Below, piece by piece: positions 27,663 to 38,206 of a stretch of 64,000 nucleotides of DNA; position 1 is the first letter of the stretch; the number at the start of each line of letters is the position of its first letter. A program made the position numbers and the translations under genes. This DNA comes from a virus. The stretch lies in IMG/VR virus record IMGVR_UViG_3300027861_004304, positions 1 through 64,000 of that record; one strand, written 5' to 3'. The notes beneath the pieces were generated by a model, which was given only the letters and a program-made list of their open reading frames with translations, was not told where the DNA came from and searched no databases.

Positions 27663-29139
27663 TTAAACTCTCAATCCTAAATTTCCAAAGGTATGGCTGC
27701 TCAACATAAGAAGTTTCATCATAAAAGGCAACTTTTATACCATAAGAATAGCCTGATTGTAGAATTCCCATGTCAAAATCAAAATAATTTCCACTCACAT
27801 CGTAAGACATTTGTGTATAATTATCGCTGGATGTTCCATAGGGAACGATAGATAAATCATCAACTATTCTAAAGATCTGGTACGAAGCACTCTCAATTAT
27901 CGAAGTTTCTATATTTGAATTTGCTACAGTATAAATAGTAGGAGACCAATTTTTTTGCCGGGAGTAAAGTCTAAGTCGGACTTGCTCGTCCTTGGTATAA
28001 GACGGTTTAAGATTCGTAATATTGACAACATATTTTGGATTTGGATTATAAGCTGACGCAGCGTGTGATTTAACGCTTATCGTTCCCGTGTGATAGCAGG
28101 TTGCAAGCCCAGAGTCGTACCAGCGGTCGTAAACGGTCGTTAGCGCGGTTTCCAAGGCGAAGGAGGCCGAATACACCCCCGTTGAAACAAAGCCCCCTGT
28201 GACGGTTGTAGGAGTTAAATCTGTTCCAGCCGATGATGAATCAAAGACTTTAACGTAGATTTCTCCGGTTCCCACTCCTGGGATATTTTTCAGTTTTCCA
28301 CCGAAAATGTTATAGAGGTAAATTGTGTGAATATTATCCGCTGCCGACAACAAAGAACTGCTCGCATAGAAATTTCCCCTGTCGTCTTTGAGAGCCGAAT
28401 CCCAGCGCGCTTCAATATACGGGCGCTTGTAATAAAATTCGGAATTTCTGCCAAAAAACTTCTTGGTATAAAAGCTGTATTGAGATCCACTTAAATTATT
28501 AAGTTCTCCGTCTGCTGAGTCAGCAGCAAATGAGCCTGAATAATATGCCTCTTGAGTTCCGGTCAAATGAACTCCGAATCCATAGTTGTCTTTTGTTCCC
28601 GCAACCCATTCTTCAATTAAGGGTGTTACATCAACCTCTAAATCCTCAATTCCTTTGTCAAAGTAATTGGTATAAATTGGAGAGGCGTGATAATCTCCAC
28701 CCATTCTTGTCCACGCCGTCGTTTGAGATGCCGACATCCAAGTCGAACCTTCGTTGTTTGGATATACAATGTCTGTATATCCATCCATGTCGAGGCCGAA
28801 GCCTTCCTCCCAAGATCGAGAGACCGCTGAAATATTCATTGTAAATTTGCGGGGGACGGTTTGCGAGTGTCTTGCGTTTGACATTTTTAAATAGAATGAA
28901 ACTCCGCCGGCGCTTGGCAAATCTCCGGTGGATCTGTCTGTGGTGATTTCCGAAATTGGGAATTTTATTAGGATTCTCTCCAATTCGGTTGATCCGGAAG
29001 AGGCTTGCCCATAAACAGAGAACACCTCTAGAACATCAGATGCTCCCATATTCGCGTTTGTTCCTCGGCTTGTCAAGCTTGGGCGAAATGCGTTTGTTAT
29101 GGTGTTGTCTGCGTCTGAAAAATATCTCTTAATTGCCAT
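27652..29139 (-). CDS. Virion protein with a DNRLRE-like N-terminal domain
   Basis: A 495-aa protein between gp6 and the giant gene. The N-terminal region (AIKRYFSDADNTI, GASDVLEVF, LERILIKFPIS, then a strand pair and a SWEEG segment) resembles DNRLRE-type carbohydrate-associated beta domains, which have a conserved 'thread of strands ending in RxLIKFD' pattern; the match is by eye and weak. The rest is beta-rich with many Tyr and Ser and a YNPNPKYVVNITNLKPSYTK segment that looks like a linker into a second beta domain. The start overlaps the stop of gp6 by one base (TAATG). It probably binds the wedge and the giant protein, being encoded between them. Confidence 0.7.
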   Translation of the reverse strand: MAIKRYFSDADNTITNAFRPSLTSRGTNANMGASDVLEVFSVYGQASSGSTELERILIKFPISEITTDRSTGDLPSAGGVSFYLKMSNARHSQTVPRKFTMNISAVSRSWEEGFGLDMDGYTDIVYPNNEGSTWMSASQTTAWTRMGGDYHASPIYTNYFDKGIEDLEVDVTPLIEEWVAGTKDNYGFGVHLTGTQEAYYSGSFAADSADGELNNLSGSQYSFYTKKFFGRNSEFYYKRPYIEARWDSALKDDRGNFYASSSLLSAADNIHTIYLYNIFGGKLKNIPGVGTGEIYVKVFDSSSAGTDLTPTTVTGGFVSTGVYSASFALETALTTVYDRWYDSGLATCYHTGTISVKSHAASAYNPNPKYVVNITNLKPSYTKDEQVRLRLYSRQKNWSPTIYTVANSNIETSIIESASYQIFRIVDDLSIVPYGTSSDNYTQMSYDVSGNYFDFDMGILQSGYSYGIKVAFYDETSYVEQPYLWKFRIESLNEY

Positions 29140-30935
29140 TATGTAACTGCTCCCATGATATCTACGGATGGAAATCTAATTTCAAATGCCACATTGTCTG
29201 GAGCAGAAACGTATCTTCCATCTGGGGACATCAATTGATCGATGCTGACGTAAACGTCAGAGTAAGATCCGCCATTCTTTGCGACAATTTTAACCTTCGT
29301 TACGTCAATGACTCCAACAACATCGTTTAAGTAATTATAGACGTCCGTTATGTACATAGGTTCGCCAATAAGCAGAGGTTCTGAAAATTTAGATGCCAAT
29401 AGGCTGACACACTCAGTTAAAATATCGTATTTATTGTAGTTTAGGTCATGAATTATCTCGAATTCGATTCCAAGGTTCACAACGTGAGCGTCTAAAATAT
29501 CAACTGTATCATTAATCATCTTGTTTCTGTTCAGCCATGTTCTCAAATTCTTTTTCAATGTAGAGCTAGCTTGGGTCAGATAGCCACTTGCGCTCTCTGA
29601 TAATATATATAAATTTAAATTTCTCTTAAACGCGCTGGAATCTTGGTGAATGTTGCACCTCTTTACTGCGCCAAATTTGTGAGGCATTCTGTAAATCATA
29701 GCCTGATAGTCTTCCCTCGTTACAGCACGGTTTTGAGTCGCGAAGTAATCAATGGATCGCTGCCGAATCTCTTCGGATGATGGCGCAGAAACATCGCCGA
29801 CGAGCGGCTCTGGGTTTATAATTTCTATTGAATTTCGAACCGAAACTACATTTGAAGAAATTAAACTTGAAAGATTTCGGAATGACCATAGTGCCGATGT
29901 CATCTGAGTTACCGTATTGGCAGCAGCATTGACGTTATCGCTTGTGTTGACTCTATATGCGACTGTTAGCGTTGTATTCGTTGGCGAAATTCCGAATTTA
30001 TCAGAAAAAATCAATTTTGATGGATCGAAGCTTTCTTCGCTTATGTAATTTTTTGCGTGAAATTGTAAGACGACGTTCGATGGATCTACCGGGGAGGCCT
30101 CGGCGATCTCACTATCTGATCCGTATCCAAATTGCAGAAAAGAGATAGAACCGATAGTTTCCACCGTAAATCTTCTTGGAACAGAATATGGCCTCAAAAT
30201 AGACGGCACCACATTGCTATCTGCGGCTCGGTTTATGACGTCTCTGTAAATTACGTCTTGAGACAGGTTTTCAACTTCGTAATATTCATTTCCCTCGGAG
30301 TCGAAAACGCTAATAACTTCGGCGGTGCGCGGAATTGAAAGCGCTAGTTTTCTAAATCTTTTATATTCCCCGACCGTAAAGGTTTCTTGCACAAATTTGC
30401 CTGAAATTATCTTGCCAGGAGCTTTTACTGCATAACTTGTCGGGACGCCGGTTGCCGAATTTATTCTAGCTGCGACAACCTCGTTCTGTGGATTTGAAAA
30501 ATTAATATCGCTGTTCACAATAAAACTTCCACCTCCAGCCGAGGAGCAAGTGCTTCCTCTTTTGAGAATCGGGAGATAAGCTGAATCTGGACCCAACCCT
30601 TGAGCATTCGCTGGGACAATTATGAAAAAATTAACAAGACCTTCGGTGCTTGGGACTCCCTGATTTTTGTATCCCTGTTGGCGTGCTAAACGAATTACGT
30701 TATTATATTCGGCGGCTGAGTCAAGGAAGGACTCGTTCACTTGATAGTCCAAGTAAAAAGACAAGATATCTCCGACATAAGACACGGTATCCACCATCAA
30801 TGACCCGAAAGATGCTTCACTAAAATCTCTATAAGATTCTGGATAATATCTTTTCACGTATTCAAGCAAGTCTTCGCGAATTGAGGCGAAGTCTCTGCTT
30901 GTATACCTGACTGGTGTTCTTTTTTTATTGGCCAT
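29139..30935 (-). CDS. 6: Baseplate wedge protein gp6 (Baseplate J family)
   Basis: A 598-aa homologue of T4 gp6, the wedge subunit that forms the inner baseplate ring and holds it together during sheath contraction. The N terminus carries the signature of T4-like gp6 proteins: RYTSRDFASIREDLLEYVKRYY, then DFSEASFGSLMVDTVSYVGD and LSFYLDYQVNESFLDSA. The central part has the Baseplate_J region (EIRQRSIDYFATQNRAVTREDYQAMI, FGAVKRCNIHQD). Length is close to T4 gp6 (660 aa). It follows gp25 after 26 nt and overlaps the next gene by one base. gp25-gp6 adjacency is the standard order in T4-like marine phages. Identification is firm. Confidence 0.95.
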   Translation of the reverse strand: MANKKRTPVRYTSRDFASIREDLLEYVKRYYPESYRDFSEASFGSLMVDTVSYVGDILSFYLDYQVNESFLDSAAEYNNVIRLARQQGYKNQGVPSTEGLVNFFIIVPANAQGLGPDSAYLPILKRGSTCSSAGGGSFIVNSDINFSNPQNEVVAARINSATGVPTSYAVKAPGKIISGKFVQETFTVGEYKRFRKLALSIPRTAEVISVFDSEGNEYYEVENLSQDVIYRDVINRAADSNVVPSILRPYSVPRRFTVETIGSISFLQFGYGSDSEIAEASPVDPSNVVLQFHAKNYISEESFDPSKLIFSDKFGISPTNTTLTVAYRVNTSDNVNAAANTVTQMTSALWSFRNLSSLISSNVVSVRNSIEIINPEPLVGDVSAPSSEEIRQRSIDYFATQNRAVTREDYQAMIYRMPHKFGAVKRCNIHQDSSAFKRNLNLYILSESASGYLTQASSTLKKNLRTWLNRNKMINDTVDILDAHVVNLGIEFEIIHDLNYNKYDILTECVSLLASKFSEPLLIGEPMYITDVYNYLNDVVGVIDVTKVKIVAKNGGSYSDVYVSIDQLMSPDGRYVSAPDNVAFEIRFPSVDIMGAVT

Positions 30936-30961
30936 TTATTGTGATTCCTTCATCTGTGCTT

Positions 30962-31369
30962 TTAAGTAAATAGCGGCAAAGTCAAAACATTTACCGAATC
31001 AAGAGCAAGTATTTTAAAAAGAATTTGTATATACATCGCGTTTGCGTCGGCAATCGTTAATTGATCTGATGCCTCGTTTGACCCGCCAGAAAATCTGATG
31101 TCCAAGACCTGAATTGAACTCATATATTTTGCGGCTTGTTGTTGGATTCTTTCTGTAATCTCTTGCTGAATTCCCCCATTATCCAATTCAAATAAATATT
31201 GTTTTATTCCCACGCCAAAGCCTGGATCCATCATTTTTTCACCAGGGTTTGTCAAGATAAGGTGCTTAAAGTTTTGTGTTATCGCTTCTTTAATTGTTTT
31301 TGTCAGGCGATAAGGGCCATCTAGCTGATCATAATCTAGGGGTAATGCTGGTGATATTCCTATGGCCAT
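30962..31369 (-). CDS. 25: Baseplate wedge protein gp25
   Basis: A 135-aa member of the GPW/gp25 family, the wedge component that nucleates sheath polymerisation with gp53 and gp6. Seen are the family's RLTKTIKEAITQNFKHLILTNPGE, the MDPGFGVGIKQYLFE segment carrying the conserved acidic residues, and an amphipathic helix (EITERIQQQAAKYM). Length matches T4 gp25 (132 aa). The ATG at 31369 directly abuts the stop of the 2277-aa gene at 31370. Same operon as gp6, which follows it. Confidence 0.95.
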   Translation of the reverse strand: MAIGISPALPLDYDQLDGPYRLTKTIKEAITQNFKHLILTNPGEKMMDPGFGVGIKQYLFELDNGGIQQEITERIQQQAAKYMSSIQVLDIRFSGGSNEASDQLTIADANAMYIQILFKILALDSVNVLTLPLFT

Positions 31370-34300
31370 TTAGTCATCCTCCTCTTCGCAGAGTTCGGCG
31401 GGCTTTGGAACTTGTAGCCTCCTTTGCCACCATTTAATGTCCTTGTTGCTTGGAAGTTTTCTCTTAACTCTGAGTTTTTTTCTTGATTTTTCTTCATTTG
31501 TTTCTTCTTCTTCGTCCCTATATGATGCGTCTCTTGAATTATAAAATCCCTCGAAAAGCCTTCTTAAATTCTTTCTTGTCTTCTTAAAATCAGGTTCCTT
31601 ACTCCACCTCTTGAATTGGCTTCCTTTTTTTCCTCCGGGTCGTGGGTCGTCGTCTTTGTCAAGCCACTCGCTCCCAATCGACAACAGAAATGTCTCTATA
31701 ACATAAATAGTTACAAATGAAAGTAAAGATGGCAAAGGAAGGCAATATTTAAAAAGAGTTTTATATTCCGGAGTTCCTATCAATTCAGAGATCATGCAGT
31801 TGAGGTCATACTCACCTATCAATGATTCGTTTAAAATTTCATCACGACTTATTGGCACTTCGGCGATGGCGACTGGGACTACATATTTTCTGCTATCCTG
31901 ACCTGATCCGAATTTTAATGATTTGATTTCCAAAACGTCAGCGTCAGAAATTGATGCATCAAAAGTCGCTGGATCTGGAATAAAATCATCTGGCATAATC
32001 ATGGAAAGTCTCAAACCATAGCTCCATTCCCGATAATTGTTTGATATAGGTACTCCTGCGGTTTTTTTACCTTGTTTTTGCAAAAAATCTTTCCAATAAT
32101 CTAATCCGAAAATTTGAGGCCCAGGAGTAGAAGTGAAAGGTCCTGCAGGGTTATACTCTACTTTTATATATTTTTCTAGAATAAAGGGGAAAAATCCCTT
32201 CCCATATTCATCTGGAGTCAGTTCGTTGGCAATTTGGATGATATCGATCGTTTCATCGTCACTGTCATTGAGCGGATCTTCTGAAACATCATCTGGCCCG
32301 CCGTCTTCAACTGCGCCTTTGGCCATCCATTCGCGTGATCCCAAAACCCAACTCTCCAAATTGGAGACAGAGGGATCAAGAACTTCATTAAAAAGTTTTC
32401 CCACTTCAATTAGTTGCTGGGCAATATAATGATTTAACAGAATTAAACATTCAGGCTCAACCGTTCGTATATAATAAAAGTACCAGTCCCTTCTTGTCCT
32501 CTTGGGTACTCCAATTCCGGATTCAAAAAATCCAAGGAATTGACGAGGAGGCCAGGTCTCTTGCACTGAATTGATTTTTTCCATGGCGTCAAGCTGCGCC
32601 TGAGTTGGCATAATTTCCCCTATGTCAACCTTCTTTCCAAAATTTTGAACCACCTCTTCTAAAAATGTATAATAATATCTTTCTTTACTGACTGGTTTTC
32701 TAAAATTTAATCCCGTATCCAACATTCCTTTTCTCATTTTTGTGGCGATATAAGCAAGCAAGGTATCGTCATAAACATCTGGAAATTTTGGATTAAACAT
32801 TGAAAACGACGGAAGGCCCGCCAAAAGAGCCTCTAGAACATAAAGGCGCACTGTTGCCATAATTGCGCCATCTGTGCCGGCCAGGGAAGCGCGGGGCATC
32901 GCTCTGTCAAAAGGTCTTTCTGTGCCAATGGTACAAGCAGCGGGGAACTGCATGCGCGGGTCATCTTTAAGTTTGCTGTTATATTCGCCGGTTTGTTCTG
33001 CAATAGAATTGAAACTTGTAATTGATTTAGTTGTGCAACCATCAGCAGGCGGTAATATTTTATCGTACAACGATATCATGCCAGTATGAACTGCGGGCTC
33101 AACATAGAAGGCGGGGTTCTTCGCCGTACCTCCGTAAATTGTGTGATCTAACTTTACAATTGTATCTTCGGCATTTTCATCATATCCAAAGCTAAATGCT
33201 CTCGAGTTTTGTGAAATTTTAAGCGCGAACTTCTCAACGATCTTGTTGGTTAAATATTCGAACATGGTTGTTCTAAAATATTCTTCGATGTCGGACGATT
33301 GATCGGTGGTATATTGAGCCCAACTGTCAGCAATAAGTTTTCCAAAAATATAGGCCTGATTTGGCACGTCGGTGGCGTTATTCGGAGAGACGGGTGAAGA
33401 ACCGCCGAGAGATTCAATTTTATCAACAATAGACGAGCCCGGTGCTCCAGACGTGATTGTGTTATAAGAGTGAATGGCATCAAATTCAACGGGTGGGCCA
33501 TATCCGTCGTCTGTTGAATAAAATTTTATATTTATTCTTGTGTCATCATCTTTTTGATAATTGTATTCAAATGTTATTTCTTTTGGTTTATCAGGGCCGA
33601 GGAGTTTATTGGCTTCGTCAAAGCTTGTGAATATTAAAGTTAAATTTGGATCTTTTGCGTTCCCAAATTCAACTTCCAGTGGATTATCGGAGGCGGCGGC
33701 GTCACCGGACAATATATCTCGAAGCCACGGGGCAACTTCATCCGGGTAGGTTCCGAAGGGGGCATTGGCGAACCAAGACTTACCATTAACCGGCTTGGAG
33801 GGCCCCTCGATATCTGCGTGACTACCAAGGGGCCCCAAATCTGAACCAAATGGCTGCCCAAACCGGTTAACCCAAAACTCATTATGCATTTTAAATCCAG
33901 CGCCTTTCGTGTCCGCCAGCATCATATTTAACATTCCGTCCTTCGTGGCCAACTCTGTTATAAATGAGATGTTGATAACCTCGTAATTGGAATCAAAAAA
34001 GTCCTGCGTAAGTTGTTTCGTCTCTGGATCTTCGGCTGGATAAATCCCCTCTTCCGGACAAAGGAGGCCTCCCTCTGTGTCAATATCTCCAAAATAATTC
34101 TCATTTAAAACATTCGCCAGATCATCAAAATCACACTTGGCGCGGTCTTTTAGTTTATCCAGTTGATCCTGACATTCAGCATCGGTAAGTCCCTTTTCTT
34201 TCAATAATGAACATCGCAAATCATCAAAATCTTTTTCGCAGATTGACGGACAAATAGGTTTGTCTGCCGAGGCTGCTATTCTATTTCGAAGGGCTCCTCT

Positions 34301-37300
34301 GTCGAACACTCTCCCCAAACCAACAAACAGATTTCTTATGTCATCGTCTGTGGCAAGTACGGCGGCAAGATTTGGTATGCCATTGACAATTTGTCTGGCA
34401 TATGCGACGGCTTGATCGGATGGGCGACCATCGAGAAAGTCAAGTAATTCTTGCTGTGTGAGGATCGCAGAGATGCCGTCCATAAAGACACCCATATCAT
34501 CGTCTGTTGGCTTAGGAACGCCAGGAAGGCCCAAAGAACCCAGCGAATCGTTAAGTTTGTTTAGGGCGCTGTTAAGTTCGGCGTCGTTGAGACTGTCGCC
34601 ACAGAGATTGTTGGCTACAACACTCCTAAAATCAGATCCTCCGATCAAATCTTTCGTTATGCCGGCTGTATCCTTTAAGATCTCACAGCTAGCATTTGCT
34701 AAAACTTTAAGTATTTTACTCAGAATTAGAGTCATCGCTTTCGCGACCAAGGCTTCAAGTGCTTCTTCGGCCGCCTCTATTAGAATTGTCTTTATATCTC
34801 CCAGAAAAGGTCTAACTGGGAATTTTGGAATCACAGGAAGTGTTATCGCGTAATGTCCTGCGCAGAAATCCAACTCCAATGTTTTTAAAATGTCATCGAG
34901 TGGTGGCGAAAAGAGAGGCGGAAGAGGGCAATCCAGAACTCCGGTTACAGTATCTTTGAGAAGTGCGGCTCCTGGGATTTTATTTATACTCTCCATGAAC
35001 GATTTACTCGAAATTACATTATTTTCTATTGATTCGAGCATTGCGTCTCTTAGAGCCTCAATGGTATTGTCTTGAACCCGGTCGAGTGCTGTACCAACAG
35101 AGCCAGCATGAGCAAATGGGCCAGCAAAGGAGCGTGGTCCGAGGCCAGGAACGGGCGCTACGCCCGTGGGGCTCGTAATTATGACTTGATTTCCATCCTT
35201 ATCTAATATTGGATTTCCGTCACCATCAGTTAGCGGCATATCCGTAAATGATTTGAATTTTTCTTTCTGTTCTTCTATCGTTGTCTTTGATCTTGCAACA
35301 AATCTCTTTAAATTACCCTCCGGTGTATCTCCGCTAGAATCTGGAGTTTTGGCTAGCCGTTCAGCTTGAGTTTCCTCTTTTCCCGTTAAATAATCCGTAG
35401 AATATTTAACTCCGGCACCCTGATAACTTCCAGGCCTATATCCGGCCTCCCAGGGGAGCGGAAGAGAGGTGACTTGAAATACCGAGTCTCTAACAATCTG
35501 CTTAAGTACCGGATTAAATGTGAAGAAGATACCTTGTAGTTCTTTTTCCGTGGCATTCTGTATAAAAGCTTTTACAAGCATCTCCATGGAGAGTTCTATG
35601 TCCAAACCCTTCAAAATACACTTCAAAGCGGCTGAAACAATGGATGCAAGACCGCAAACACCCAATTTGTCTAATATTTCCGTATAAAGTTCTTTGAGAT
35701 TCCCGACTTCTTTTATAGTTTCGGGTAAATTTTCCAGAAGAAGGTCGCCTGCAAAGATTTCACGCAACTTAGCGTCAGCAAATCTCTGTTTGACGTCTTC
35801 AAGGGCGTTGTATTTTTCGTCCTGGCGCTCTTTTCCTTCTAAGGTTAAGCATGTTTCTTCGCCGATAGCGGCAGCGTACAGCTTTGGAAACGATAGAGCG
35901 GTACCCAGAACCTCAGATCCAAGAATGAGTGCAGGTCTTGTTAAATTAGCGGCCAGTTCGGCTGCATTACAGTCATTTTCATCGATAAACGCCTGCGTCA
36001 TTGTCAATTCTTGACCTATATTCTCCGCGATTGGGGGGAAATAGTAAGTTTTCATGAACAAATCAACTGCTGGAGGTGCATCGGAGGTGACGCTGTCATA
36101 CATTGATGGTATGTTGGCTACAAACGCCAGAGTTGTGGGGTGATTGGTTACGGATTTACTAGAAAAACTAAACCATCCTGGGCCGCCATCAATTCCGTTT
36201 GTGTTATTGCCAAGTTCTATTGCTTCACATCCGAAGTTGTTGGCTTTTATGTACTCAATTCCCTTATATTCTTCTTTAAAAGCTATTTCTACTGCTTCCA
36301 AGACACCGTTTTTCTTTCTAGTGGGGTTAAATTTAAAGTCTTGGTGGCGGAGCAAGTCTATCAATTCTTTTTTGAACTCTCTTAGACGCTGTGCTTCCTT
36401 TTTTAACAAAGTTCCCTTTGGTAATCCTGAAAATTGACCTTTATAGGTCTCTATTTCTACTTGAACGGCGTATTTTCTGCCTATTGCTCGACTTACTAGG
36501 TTAAACATTGAACCTCTGCCGCGAATATCGGCGCCAGTTAAAACAACGTTCAGGGGAAAGTCTGCAGAATCCTCTGGTGGCTTGGGGGGTTTGTTTTCAA
36601 CTTCAAAGACAACGCCAAATGGAAGTTTTACTAAAACCTTTATTTTTGCTAGATTTCTAAAGCCAACAAAATAGTCTGTTGTGGCTTCGGAAATGAGAGA
36701 TTGAATAGAGGTTTCCGATGATTCTTTTCCCAGCGAATCTAAAATTAACGCTATTCCTGGGGAAAGATACTCACTCATTATGGTATCGATGCTTTCCCCA
36801 TCCAATTTTTCATATTCGGTGTTTATTGGTACCCAGTATTCACAAGTTCCTTCATTCAAGAAAGTAATATTAATCGGAGAAGTGGTCCAGTCAATTGGAT
36901 CACAATCTTTTGGGATACAGGGAGGGGGACATTCTGTGATCGGGGGAGTGTAACACTCGATTGGTACTCCACAAGGGCCTTTTTCACCGCAATCGCCTGG
37001 ATCAAAGAAATCATATTTAAGTTCGCCGCAGCCTTGTGCGGCTTCTGCTGCCTCGATGAAGCTTTTCCAAAAATTTAAAACATATTGGTATAGGCCATGG
37101 CCGGCTTGGGTACCAACAAATGCGCCACCAGAGGACTTTACATCTTCATCCAAGGCGCCGGCGCCGAAGACGGATGCGTTCACTTCAAAAACATTATTAT
37201 TTTCCCAATCGGACTCATAGTTTTTAAGATCTGCCTCGTTGTCATCAATAAATGCTTTCAAATCCGCAATCATTTCACAAGAAAAAGACAAGAAAAATTC

Positions 37301-38203
37301 TCTCAAATCCTCAAGAGTGAGCGAAAAGCCTTCAAAATAAAATGGCAGAATTGACTGGTACCATTCCAGTCTGGCGGTATTCCACTGCTTTCCCGCCTCA
37401 ATGGTGATCTGATGTGTTCCGCCGCCAGAGACTTTGACTGGGACGTCAAAGATCTCATCGGCAAGTGGGTGGTCGAACATTTTTGCAAACGACGCGTTTT
37501 TAGCCGCTTCGGGTTCAACATGATCTTTAAACAGACCTGCGACCATATTTGAGAATGGAGAAAATAAATAAAATTGTGTTGGCTCCAAAGTGGTTGAGGG
37601 AGAGTCAACATAGGGAGCAAAAAGTTCAGCATTTGGATCAAACAATCTTTGAAGAGCGATTCCATAAAAGTAAAAAAGATCAAAATCAGTATAAGCGCTG
37701 GTGGTACCATTCGTGATACTACTATTTACATTAATCCAGATTACTTCAGAAGAGTCACTAATAGAAGAATAAAGCTCCTTCATAAAAAAGTCTTTGGCAA
37801 AATCTGTGTTAATTGCCGGAGGATTGACTCCCCCAAGAGCTTCGTGGGATTTGCCATTATATGCACCAACTGTATTCCTCAAATAATTAAGGTTATATTG
37901 CAGCATATTGCTAAAATCTGCTGCTGGCGGGCTGCTGATACCTATTGTTTCGTCAAAATAATAATTGCCGGGCACCGGAACATTCGAGTTGGGCTCTGTG
38001 AACAACTGATTCGACCACTGAGCTTCCTTTTTCGGGCGATCTATTGAATTTCTGACATAATCTATCTGGTTCTGGTCGAGATCAAACGAGCCAACAATTG
38101 CGTCATCTGCGTTATCTTTACTAAAAATTTTATCCTTCACTTTTGCTAAGGCAAAGGGCATAACTAATGATAATTGTTGATAAGCGTCGTCGTAACTAGC
38201 CAT
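31370..38203 (-). CDS. Very large virion protein (2277 aa), unknown, between spike-like protein and gp25
   Basis: One 6.8-kb frame with no recognisable enzyme domain. Seen: a Cys/Pro-rich segment at about residues 388-440 (GDCGEKGPCGVPIEC, ITECPPPCIPKDCDP), a second Cys cluster at about 1310-1365 (KPICPSICEKDFDDLRC, ECQDQLDKLKDRAKC), long helical stretches around 1150-1250 with Ala/Leu/Glu, and a Lys/Arg-rich C terminus (SRKKLRVKRKLPSNKD). The Cys clusters could bind zinc or form disulfides. Its start is 3 nt after the previous stop and its end abuts gp25. Position among hub and wedge genes argues for a baseplate hub/wedge protein, possibly taking the place of several T4 wedge subunits not found here. 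That is inference. Confidence 0.75.
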   Translation of the reverse strand: MASYDDAYQQLSLVMPFALAKVKDKIFSKDNADDAIVGSFDLDQNQIDYVRNSIDRPKKEAQWSNQLFTEPNSNVPVPGNYYFDETIGISSPPAADFSNMLQYNLNYLRNTVGAYNGKSHEALGGVNPPAINTDFAKDFFMKELYSSISDSSEVIWINVNSSITNGTTSAYTDFDLFYFYGIALQRLFDPNAELFAPYVDSPSTTLEPTQFYLFSPFSNMVAGLFKDHVEPEAAKNASFAKMFDHPLADEIFDVPVKVSGGGTHQITIEAGKQWNTARLEWYQSILPFYFEGFSLTLEDLREFFLSFSCEMIADLKAFIDDNEADLKNYESDWENNNVFEVNASVFGAGALDEDVKSSGGAFVGTQAGHGLYQYVLNFWKSFIEAAEAAQGCGELKYDFFDPGDCGEKGPCGVPIECYTPPITECPPPCIPKDCDPIDWTTSPINITFLNEGTCEYWVPINTEYEKLDGESIDTIMSEYLSPGIALILDSLGKESSETSIQSLISEATTDYFVGFRNLAKIKVLVKLPFGVVFEVENKPPKPPEDSADFPLNVVLTGADIRGRGSMFNLVSRAIGRKYAVQVEIETYKGQFSGLPKGTLLKKEAQRLREFKKELIDLLRHQDFKFNPTRKKNGVLEAVEIAFKEEYKGIEYIKANNFGCEAIELGNNTNGIDGGPGWFSFSSKSVTNHPTTLAFVANIPSMYDSVTSDAPPAVDLFMKTYYFPPIAENIGQELTMTQAFIDENDCNAAELAANLTRPALILGSEVLGTALSFPKLYAAAIGEETCLTLEGKERQDEKYNALEDVKQRFADAKLREIFAGDLLLENLPETIKEVGNLKELYTEILDKLGVCGLASIVSAALKCILKGLDIELSMEMLVKAFIQNATEKELQGIFFTFNPVLKQIVRDSVFQVTSLPLPWEAGYRPGSYQGAGVKYSTDYLTGKEETQAERLAKTPDSSGDTPEGNLKRFVARSKTTIEEQKEKFKSFTDMPLTDGDGNPILDKDGNQVIITSPTGVAPVPGLGPRSFAGPFAHAGSVGTALDRVQDNTIEALRDAMLESIENNVISSKSFMESINKIPGAALLKDTVTGVLDCPLPPLFSPPLDDILKTLELDFCAGHYAITLPVIPKFPVRPFLGDIKTILIEAAEEALEALVAKAMTLILSKILKVLANASCEILKDTAGITKDLIGGSDFRSVVANNLCGDSLNDAELNSALNKLNDSLGSLGLPGVPKPTDDDMGVFMDGISAILTQQELLDFLDGRPSDQAVAYARQIVNGIPNLAAVLATDDDIRNLFVGLGRVFDRGALRNRIAASADKPICPSICEKDFDDLRCSLLKEKGLTDAECQDQLDKLKDRAKCDFDDLANVLNENYFGDIDTEGGLLCPEEGIYPAEDPETKQLTQDFFDSNYEVINISFITELATKDGMLNMMLADTKGAGFKMHNEFWVNRFGQPFGSDLGPLGSHADIEGPSKPVNGKSWFANAPFGTYPDEVAPWLRDILSGDAAASDNPLEVEFGNAKDPNLTLIFTSFDEANKLLGPDKPKEITFEYNYQKDDDTRINIKFYSTDDGYGPPVEFDAIHSYNTITSGAPGSSIVDKIESLGGSSPVSPNNATDVPNQAYIFGKLIADSWAQYTTDQSSDIEEYFRTTMFEYLTNKIVEKFALKISQNSRAFSFGYDENAEDTIVKLDHTIYGGTAKNPAFYVEPAVHTGMISLYDKILPPADGCTTKSITSFNSIAEQTGEYNSKLKDDPRMQFPAACTIGTERPFDRAMPRASLAGTDGAIMATVRLYVLEALLAGLPSFSMFNPKFPDVYDDTLLAYIATKMRKGMLDTGLNFRKPVSKERYYYTFLEEVVQNFGKKVDIGEIMPTQAQLDAMEKINSVQETWPPRQFLGFFESGIGVPKRTRRDWYFYYIRTVEPECLILLNHYIAQQLIEVGKLFNEVLDPSVSNLESWVLGSREWMAKGAVEDGGPDDVSEDPLNDSDDETIDIIQIANELTPDEYGKGFFPFILEKYIKVEYNPAGPFTSTPGPQIFGLDYWKDFLQKQGKKTAGVPISNNYREWSYGLRLSMIMPDDFIPDPATFDASISDADVLEIKSLKFGSGQDSRKYVVPVAIAEVPISRDEILNESLIGEYDLNCMISELIGTPEYKTLFKYCLPLPSLLSFVTIYVIETFLLSIGSEWLDKDDDPRPGGKKGSQFKRWSKEPDFKKTRKNLRRLFEGFYNSRDASYRDEEEETNEEKSRKKLRVKRKLPSNKDIKWWQRRLQVPKPAELCEEEDD

Positions 38204-38206
38204 TTT

